From: an uncultured Aquincola sp.
GTDB taxonomy: Bacteria; Pseudomonadota; Gammaproteobacteria; Burkholderiales; Burkholderiaceae
Assembly (NCBI GenBank): GCA_937883885.1
Contig: CAKZXL010000260.1
Span: 1 to 11,445, forward strand
DNA: 11,445 nucleotides
Reading direction: 5' to 3'
Shown here: positions 6,440 to 11,445 of the stretch, piece after piece
Layout: each line of letters starts with the position of its first letter
Numbering within the stretch: the stretch's first letter is position 1
Position numbers and translations under genes: made by a program
The notes under the pieces: generated by a model
The model's input: the letters and a program-made list of their open reading frames with translations, nothing else
Database searches by the model: none
Told to the model about the DNA's origin: nothing

Positions 6440-8043
6440 ACGTCAAGCGCTTCACGGGGCGCACTTCGCGCGACGCCCTGAACCTGGTGCGCCAGGCCTT
6501 CGGTGACGACGCCGTCGTGCTGTCCACCCGCCCCTGCGCCGAAGGCGTGGAGGTGCTGGCGATGGCGCCGGACGGCATGCAGCAGATCGAGCGTGCAGCC
6601 AGCCAGGCCGGCACCGTGCGCGCCCCGGCGGCGGCACCTGCGCCCGCCCCGGCGGCTCGCAACCACCGCGACCTGCGCGAGATGGCCCGCGCCGAAACCT
6701 CGCGCCTGGAGCAGCGCATCGCCGCCCGTGAAGGCCGCGTCGACAGCCGGCTGGACAGCCGCCTGGACGAGCGCATCGAGCCGCGCATCGACAGCGAGCC
6801 CGCCGCCGAGGTGGAGCGCGACGTCGGCCGCCTGGGCATGAGCACCCTCACCTTCCAGGACTACGTGCGCGAGCGCATGCTCAAGCGCCGCAAGGCCGAG
6901 CTGCAGCCCGAGCCGGCGGCCGAACCGGCACCGGCCCCGGTGCGCAGCGCGCGCAGCGACCGCCCCGCCGGCCGCACCGTGCGCCATGAGCTGCCCAACA
7001 TCGAGCCGCGCCCCGAGCCGCCGCGCCGCCGCCCGCCGGTGCTGCGCGACGAGATCCGCCAGGCGCAGGCGCCGCTGGAAGACGAACTGCCGGCCGCCCG
7101 CGACAGCCAGTACGAGATGATGAGCGAGCTGCGCTCGATGAAGGGCCTGATCGAAGAGCGCTTCGGCGCGCTGGCCTTCATGGAGCGCATGCAGCGCAAC
7201 CCGCGCCAGGCCAACCTGACGCAGAAGCTGCTGGACTGCGGCTTCTCGCCCGCCTTGATCCGCAAGCTGGCCGATGGCCTGCCCGCCGATGCGCTGGACG
7301 AGACCAGCTGGGCCGCCAGCGTGCTGGAGCGCAACCTGCTGGCCGCCGAGCATGAGCCGGCGCTGGAAGATGCCGGCGGCGTGTATGCGCTCATCGGTTC
7401 CACCGGCGTGGGCAAGACCACCAGCACCGCCAAGATCGCCGCTGCCTTTGCCACCAAGCATGGCGCCGGCCACCTGGGCCTGATCACGCTCGACGCCTAC
7501 CGAGTGGGCGCCCATGAACAGCTGCGCACCTATGGCCGCATCCTGGGCGTGCCGGTGCACACCGCCCACGACCGCGCTTCGCTGGAAGACCTGCTGGACC
7601 TGCTGTCGGGCAAGAAGATGGTGCTGATCGACACCGCCGGCATGGCCCAGCGCGACAGCCGCACCCGCGAGCTGCTGGACATGGTGGGCCACCGCGCGAT
7701 CCAGAAGCTGCTGGTGCTCAATGCCAGCGCGCAGGGCGAAACCATCGAGGACGTGATGCTGAGCTACCAGGCCAAGGCCTGCCGCGGCGTGGTGCTGTCC
7801 AAGATCGACGAGGCCGTGAAGCTGGGCCCGGCGCTGGACGCGCTGATCCGCCACAAGCTGCGGGTGATGGGCGTGGCCAACGGCCAGCGTGTGCCCGAGG
7901 ACTGGCACCGCCTGTCGGCGCAGGCCCTGGTGCAGCGCGCCTTCAAGGCCGCGCCGGCCGCCTCCTGGCGCATGGACGCCAACGACGTGAACCTGATCTT
8001 CGCGGGCTCGCATGCGGCCCGCGGCAACTCTGCCCACGCTTGA
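6436..8043 (+). CDS. flhF: Flagellar SRP-type GTPase FlhF
   Basis: FlhF is a membrane-associated GTPase of the SRP/FtsY class that marks the polar site of flagellum assembly; FlhG stimulates its GTPase. The 535-residue product starts with the FlhF basic/B-type region (MNVKRFTGRTSRDALNLVRQ). A long Pro/Arg/Glu-rich disordered stretch (about residues 55-220) contains a five-fold tetrapeptide repeat at 101-120. Then come the N and G domains. GTPase motifs are intact: P-loop GSTGVGKTT (321-329), DAYRVGAHEQL (from 353), DTAG (399-402) and SKID (455-458, a variant of the usual TKxD). The start overlaps the flhA stop and has GGAGG (6425-6429) at ideal spacing. The disordered segment makes this FlhF look longer than typical homologues. 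Confidence 0.97.
   Translation: MNVKRFTGRTSRDALNLVRQAFGDDAVVLSTRPCAEGVEVLAMAPDGMQQIERAASQAGTVRAPAAAPAPAPAARNHRDLREMARAETSRLEQRIAAREGRVDSRLDSRLDERIEPRIDSEPAAEVERDVGRLGMSTLTFQDYVRERMLKRRKAELQPEPAAEPAPAPVRSARSDRPAGRTVRHELPNIEPRPEPPRRRPPVLRDEIRQAQAPLEDELPAARDSQYEMMSELRSMKGLIEERFGALAFMERMQRNPRQANLTQKLLDCGFSPALIRKLADGLPADALDETSWAASVLERNLLAAEHEPALEDAGGVYALIGSTGVGKTTSTAKIAAAFATKHGAGHLGLITLDAYRVGAHEQLRTYGRILGVPVHTAHDRASLEDLLDLLSGKKMVLIDTAGMAQRDSRTRELLDMVGHRAIQKLLVLNASAQGETIEDVMLSYQAKACRGVVLSKIDEAVKLGPALDALIRHKLRVMGVANGQRVPEDWHRLSAQALVQRAFKAAPAASWRMDANDVNLIFAGSHAARGNSAHA
6736..6795 (+). repeat. Five 12-base repeats encoding an R-x-D/E-x tetrapeptide in FlhF
   Basis: Residues 101-120 of FlhF read RVDS, RLDS, RLDE, RIEP, RIDS, a strict four-residue period with Arg first and an acid third. 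The DNA units are similar but not identical. This suggests past tandem duplication followed by drift under selection for the charge pattern. It lies in the otherwise disordered N-terminal region. Confidence 0.75.
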
Positions 8044-8057
8044 GGACCCGAGACGAC

Positions 8058-8849
8058 ATGCGTGACTTCTACGCCAGCCGCAGCGCCCCGCTGGACCAGG
8101 CCGACGGCTTGCGCCGCCTGTTCAGCCCGACGCGCACCCGCTACATCGCGGTGGCCAGCAACCCGCACGTGGCCTTTGCCACCGTGCTGATCGAGCGCCT
8201 GACCTCGGCCATCGCCGCCAGCGGCCGCAAGCTGCTGCTGGTGGACGCGGCCGAGTCCGCGCCCGAGCCGCATGAGCTGACGCACCTGGACCTGGCCGCC
8301 GGCATCGAGACCCTGTCGCCGCAGATCGGCTACCTGGCCGCCCGCGGCCTGCCGCTGCGCCACGTGGACACCCGCGGCTCCTGCGCGGGCCTGCTGCGCC
8401 AGCTGGCCGATGCCGCGCCGCAGGCCGACGTGGTGCTGGTGCATGCCGGCGCCAGCGAGCTGAGCCGCCTCTTCAGCCACCGCGCGGTGCGCCCGGTGCT
8501 GCTGGCCGCCGACCACGGCCCCAGCGTGACCGCGGCCTACGCCGCGATGAAGATCCTGGCCGCGCGCACCGGCCTGATGGCTTTCGACCTGCTGCTGGCC
8601 GTGGGCCCGCAGCGCGGCCGCCGCGAACACGTGGCCCGCCAGATCGCGCAATGCGCCGACAGCTTCCTGGGCGCGGCGGTGCACGACTGGGTGGCGGTGG
8701 ACCCCGCCTGCAACGTGGCCGAAGCCCCCGACAACGCGCTGATGCGGCTGGTGCGCCGGCAGCTGGCGGACGAGACGGCCGACGCCGACCTGCAAGCACC
8801 GACCTGGCATGGACGCGGCACGGCGCCCGCCTCGCTGCTGGCCAACTGA
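8058..8849 (+). CDS. flhG: FlhG/FleN-like MinD-family protein lacking Walker A
   Basis: By position (flhF-flhG-fliA) and sequence this is the FlhG/FleN homologue that limits flagellar number and stimulates FlhF. The 263-residue product keeps the N-terminal DQADGLR (13-19), which fits the DQAxxLR FlhF-activating motif. The MinD-like core is recognisable: strand YIAVAS (29-34), helix, strand KLLLVDA, then DVVLVHAGA and TAAYAAMKIL in the places of the usual VLIDTGAG and DAYAxIK. Where FlhG should have GKGGVGKT, this protein has SNPHVAFATV (34-43), with no glycine loop and no lysine. The Asp after VDA is also absent (VDAAES), so ATP binding and ATP-dependent dimerisation look lost. ATG 8058 is preferred to TTG 8040. 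GAGGA (8042-8046) overlaps the flhF stop, 11 bases upstream. The frame is intact, so this is not a decayed gene. Confidence 0.85.
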   Translation: MRDFYASRSAPLDQADGLRRLFSPTRTRYIAVASNPHVAFATVLIERLTSAIAASGRKLLLVDAAESAPEPHELTHLDLAAGIETLSPQIGYLAARGLPLRHVDTRGSCAGLLRQLADAAPQADVVLVHAGASELSRLFSHRAVRPVLLAADHGPSVTAAYAAMKILAARTGLMAFDLLLAVGPQRGRREHVARQIAQCADSFLGAAVHDWVAVDPACNVAEAPDNALMRLVRRQLADETADADLQAPTWHGRGTAPASLLAN

Positions 8850-8867
8850 ACTCCTGGAGCCCTGGAC

Positions 8868-9581
8868 ATGTACAACGCCAAAGGCCGTACCGACAACCAT
8901 GCGATGCTGAAGCAGTACAGCCCGTTGGTGCGCCGGCTCGCCCATCAGATGATTGCCAAGCTGCCGGCCAACGTCGAGATCGACGACCTGATCCAGGTGG
9001 GGATGATCGGCCTGAACGACGCCCTGGGCCGCTTCGACGCGGCGCAGGGGGTGCAATTCGAGACCTTCGCCACCCAGCGCATCCGCGGCGCCATGCTGGA
9101 CGAACTGCGCGGCAGCGACTGGATGAGCCGCGGCAACCGCCGCCAGCAGCGCAACATCGAAGCGGCGGTGCACAAGCTGGAGCAAAAGCTCGGCCGCGCC
9201 CCGCACGAGTCCGAGATCGCCGCCGAGATGGGCATCACCCTGGTGGAATACCAGGAGCTGCTGGGCAAGGTGCGCGGCACGCAGCTGGTGTACCTGGAAG
9301 ACCTGAGCGGCGACGAGGGCGACGACGACTACCTCGAACGCCACGTGGGCACCGAAGAGGCCAACCCGATGGCGGTGCTGCAGGACATGCGCATGCGCAC
9401 CGCGCTGGTCGAAGCCATCAAGCTGCTGCCCGAGCGCGAGCAGTACGTGATGAGCATGTACTACGAGCACGACATGAACCTCAAGGAAATCGCCGCCGTG
9501 CTCAAGGTGACCGAAAGCCGCGTGTGCCAGCTGCACAGCCAGAGCATCGCCCGCCTGCGGGTCAAGCTGCGCGAATGGTGA
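8868..9581 (+). CDS. fliA: Flagellar sigma factor FliA (sigma-28)
   Basis: FliA directs RNA polymerase to late flagellar and chemotaxis promoters and is held inactive by FlgM until hook completion. The 237-residue product has region 2 ([49 protein letters not shown]). Region 3 follows ([21 protein letters not shown]). Region 4 has [40 protein letters not shown], including the helix-turn-helix. No region 1.1 is present, as usual for this family. GGAG (8856-8859) lies 8 bases before the ATG, and the gap from the flhG-like gene is 18 bases. No flgM is in the window. The likely target visible here is the promoter candidate before cheY. Confidence 0.97.
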   Translation: MYNAKGRTDNHAMLKQYSPLVRRLAHQMIAKLPANVEIDDLIQVGMIGLNDALGRFDAAQGVQFETFATQRIRGAMLDELRGSDWMSRGNRRQQRNIEAAVHKLEQKLGRAPHESEIAAEMGITLVEYQELLGKVRGTQLVYLEDLSGDEGDDDYLERHVGTEEANPMAVLQDMRMRTALVEAIKLLPEREQYVMSMYYEHDMNLKEIAAVLKVTESRVCQLHSQSIARLRVKLREW

Positions 9582-9588
9582 GTCGGCG

Positions 9589-10953
9589 ATGTTCAAGCAG
9601 TTCCGGGCCGCGGCCCCTGCCCTGATCGAGGCGGCGCCCGCCGCCCCCCTGGTGGACGTGGCGCCGATGGTGTCGCGCCTGGCCCAGCAGGCCTCCAAGC
9701 TGGGGCGTGAAGCCGCCGAGGTGCGCGGCGTCGTCGGCGACACGCGGCAGACCGCCGAGGCCCAGGCCGCCACCGCGCGCCAGCTGGCGCAGCAGGTCAA
9801 GGACGTGGCCCGCGTGCAGCAGGTCATCGGCAGCCACACCGAGCAAGGCGTGGCCGCGGTCGATCGCGCCCGCGTGGCGGTGCAGGCGGTGGGCAGCGAA
9901 GTGACCGGCATCGTCGAGACCTTGCGCAAGGTGGCCGAGGCCGCCCACGACATCACCCAGATCGCGCTGCAGACGCGGCTGGTGGCCTTCAACGCCAGCG
10001 TGGAAGCCAAGCGCGCGGGCGAAGCCGGTCGCGGCTTCGGCGTGGTGGCCGATGCGGTCAAGGACCTGGCCGCCCGCGTGGAAGCTTCGTCCAAGGACAT
10101 CATGGGCACCATGGCCCACCTGGACACCCGCATCGGCACGCTGGCGCGCGAGATCCAGGCGCCCGAGCAGCAGAAGGCCGCGGGCGCCGGAGCCAACACT
10201 TCGCAAAGCGGCGTGCATGCCGCGCTGGACGACGTGGCCGACGAGGTGGGCCGCATCGCCGCCGCCGCCGAACAAAGCCGCGGCGCCTGCAGCCTGCTCG
10301 ACCAGCAGATGGGCGCCATCGAACAGCACATGCGCCAGACCACGCGGGCGCTGGACACGGCCATCGGCCGCAGCGAAAACCTGCTGAAGGTGAGCGAGCA
10401 ACTCATCGAACTGGCTGCCGACAGCGGCGTGGTGACCGAAGACACGCCGTATATCCAGGCGGTGCAGCAGGCCGCGGCCGAAGTGGGCCAGCTGCTGCAG
10501 AACGCGCTCAAGCAAGGCAGCATCAGCGTGGCCGACCTGTTCGACGAGCGCTACGTGCCCATCGCCGGCACCCAGCCGGCACAGCACACCACGCGCTTTT
10601 GCGCGCTGGCCGACCGGCTGCTGCCGCCGGTGCAGGAACGCATGCTGCAGCTCAGCGACAAGGTGGTGTTCTGCATCGCCGCCGACCGCAACGGCTACGT
10701 GGCCACGCACAACAAGCAGTACAACCAGCCGCAGCGCGGCGACCTGGCCTGGGACACCGCGCACAGCCGCTACCGCCGCATCTTCAACGACCGCACCGGC
10801 CTGGCCAGTGCGCAGAACAAGCGGCCCTTCCTGCTGCAGACCTACCGCCGCGACATGGGCGGTGGCCAGTTCGTGGTGATGAAGGAAGCCGCCGCGCCGA
10901 TCACCGTCAACGGCCGCCATTGGGGCGGCCTGCGCCTGGCCTTCAAGTTCTAG
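9589..10953 (+). CDS. Cytoplasmic chemoreceptor-like protein with C-terminal sensor-like domain
   Basis: The product has 454 residues, no membrane helix and no signal peptide. Residues about 25-310 are helical heptad-rich sequence with a chemoreceptor signalling tip: [23 protein letters not shown] leading into [14 protein letters not shown]. Against E. coli Tsr, the trimer/CheA-contact residues Asn381, Glu385, Arg388 and Glu391 are kept (Asn135, Glu139, Arg142, Glu145). QTN has become QTR (Arg130), EVR has become AVK (Ala156, Lys158), and Lys141 replaces an alanine. Residues about 316-454 form a compact domain with [40 protein letters not shown] and [10 protein letters not shown] remember this domain at the C-terminus of soluble methyl-accepting proteins and consider it Cache/PAS-like, with moderate confidence. 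No CheR-binding pentapeptide ends the chain. It starts 7 bases after fliA, with GGTGAG overlapping the fliA stop, so it is probably in that operon. Confidence 0.85.
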   Translation: MFKQFRAAAPALIEAAPAAPLVDVAPMVSRLAQQASKLGREAAEVRGVVGDTRQTAEAQAATARQLAQQVKDVARVQQVIGSHTEQGVAAVDRARVAVQAVGSEVTGIVETLRKVAEAAHDITQIALQTRLVAFNASVEAKRAGEAGRGFGVVADAVKDLAARVEASSKDIMGTMAHLDTRIGTLAREIQAPEQQKAAGAGANTSQSGVHAALDDVADEVGRIAAAAEQSRGACSLLDQQMGAIEQHMRQTTRALDTAIGRSENLLKVSEQLIELAADSGVVTEDTPYIQAVQQAAAEVGQLLQNALKQGSISVADLFDERYVPIAGTQPAQHTTRFCALADRLLPPVQERMLQLSDKVVFCIAADRNGYVATHNKQYNQPQRGDLAWDTAHSRYRRIFNDRTGLASAQNKRPFLLQTYRRDMGGGQFVVMKEAAAPITVNGRHWGGLRLAFKF

Positions 10954-11445
10954 CGGCCGCGGCGCCCAGCGCCCGGAAGCGCTGCCAGCGCTCGGCCAGC
11001 CGATCGGCGGCCGGCCCTTCTTGCGGCCCATACAGCGCCTGCACCGGCGGTGCGGTGCACACCGGGGCCACGTCGCCGCCCACCGCCAGCCAGCCCAGCC
11101 GCGCCGCGCCCAGCGCGCCGCCGGCGGCCGAATCGGCATGGGTGACGATCTCTGTGCCCAGCAGGTCGGCCAGCATCTGCGCCCACAGCGCGCTGCGGGC
11201 GCCACCGCCCACCAGCGACAGCCGACGCACCACGGTGCCAGCCGCCTGCAAGGCCGCATGGCCATCGGCGAGGCCGAAAGCCACGCCCTCCATCACCGCA
11301 TAGGCCACAGCGGCGGCATCGGTGTCGTGGCCCATGCCGTGCAGGCTGGCGCGCAGCGTGGCGCTGTTGTGCGGCGTGCGTTCGCCGCCCAGGTAGGGCA
11401 GGAAGATCGGCGCCGCCTCGCGCTGCGCGGGTGTGGTGGCGGCGG
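10943..11445 (-). CDS. xylB: Xylulokinase-type FGGY sugar kinase, C-terminal part
   Basis: FGGY kinases phosphorylate sugars; xylulokinase converts D-xylulose to xylulose 5-phosphate. About 167 C-terminal residues are visible, and the gene runs off the right edge toward its 5' end. Visible motifs are [18 protein letters not shown], then [15 protein letters not shown] and the ATP-site loop [22 protein letters not shown], and then [17 protein letters not shown]. These fit xylulokinase best, though related kinases (glycerol, ribulose, carbohydrate kinase of unknown sugar) cannot be excluded without the N-terminus. ATG at 11335 is internal because the homologous frame continues upstream. It converges on the chemoreceptor gene, overlapping its last 11 bases. 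It is unrelated to motility and marks the end of the flagellar locus. Confidence 0.9.
   Translation of the reverse strand, partial: AATTPAQREAAPIFLPYLGGERTPHNSATLRASLHGMGHDTDAAAVAYAVMEGVAFGLADGHAALQAAGTVVRRLSLVGGGARSALWAQMLADLLGTEIVTHADSAAGGALGAARLGWLAVGGDVAPVCTAPPVQALYGPQEGPAADRLAERWQRFRALGAAAART

Noticed and set aside
8040..8057. TTG at 8040 as the start of the flhG-like gene.
   Set aside because: It would add six non-conserved residues and overlaps the flhF stop. ATG at 8058 places DQAxxLR near the N-terminus as in the family, although its Shine-Dalgarno spacing is long.
7764..10523. A 919-residue open frame on the minus strand, and similar long minus-strand frames at 2069-3664 and 4181-5824.
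   Set aside because: They lie opposite well-identified genes (flhF, flhG, fliA, the receptor, flhB, flhA). Their proteins are low-complexity Arg/His/Ala/Gly-rich, as expected for antisense frames in high-GC DNA.

Overview
The window is GC-rich (very high G/C at third codon positions) and reads as chromosomal DNA of a betaproteobacterium, most likely Burkholderiales of the Rubrivivax/Leptothrix/Roseateles type. That placement is an inference from gene order (motB-cheY-cheZ ... flhB-flhA-flhF-flhG-fliA), the pairing of FlhD with FlhF/FlhG, and protein similarity recalled from memory. I see no tRNA, rRNA, CRISPR array or insertion sequence.

Layout. Positions 1-1997 hold the end of the stator gene motB, then cheY and cheZ. 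A well-formed sigma-28 promoter candidate overlaps the motB stop and lies just ahead of cheY. Positions 1998-3047 are the accessory part. They hold tandem hairpins after cheZ, an 11-bp stem-loop whose left arm mimics the anti-Shine-Dalgarno sequence, a small Pro/Ala-rich protein with a CxCxxC motif, an FlhD homologue without an adjacent flhC, and a terminator-like hairpin. Positions 3048-9581 are the core export and placement block: flhB, flhA, flhF, a flhG-like gene and fliA. flhA and flhF overlap by ATGA, and the genes from flhF to the receptor are separated by only 7-18 bases. A cytoplasmic chemoreceptor-like gene follows (9589-10953). It ends tail-to-tail, with an 11-base overlap, against a minus-strand xylulokinase-type sugar kinase gene cut by the right edge.

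How the genes work together. FlhB and FlhA form the flagellar export gate, and FlhF and FlhG set flagellar position and number. FliA transcribes late flagellar and chemotaxis genes, probably including cheYZ here. MotB is part of the stator, CheY-P controls motor switching and CheZ dephosphorylates it. The chemoreceptor would feed the same pathway through CheA/CheW encoded elsewhere.

Most unusual points: (1) the FlhG-like protein keeps the DQAxxLR FlhF-activating motif but has lost the Walker A lysine motif; (2) the small CxCxxC protein sits behind an RNA hairpin that would hide its ribosome binding site; (3) there is an isolated FlhD homologue with the Cys65 equivalent; (4) a sharply bounded patch inside flhA has relaxed third-position GC; (5) the soluble receptor has its putative sensor domain at the C-terminus.
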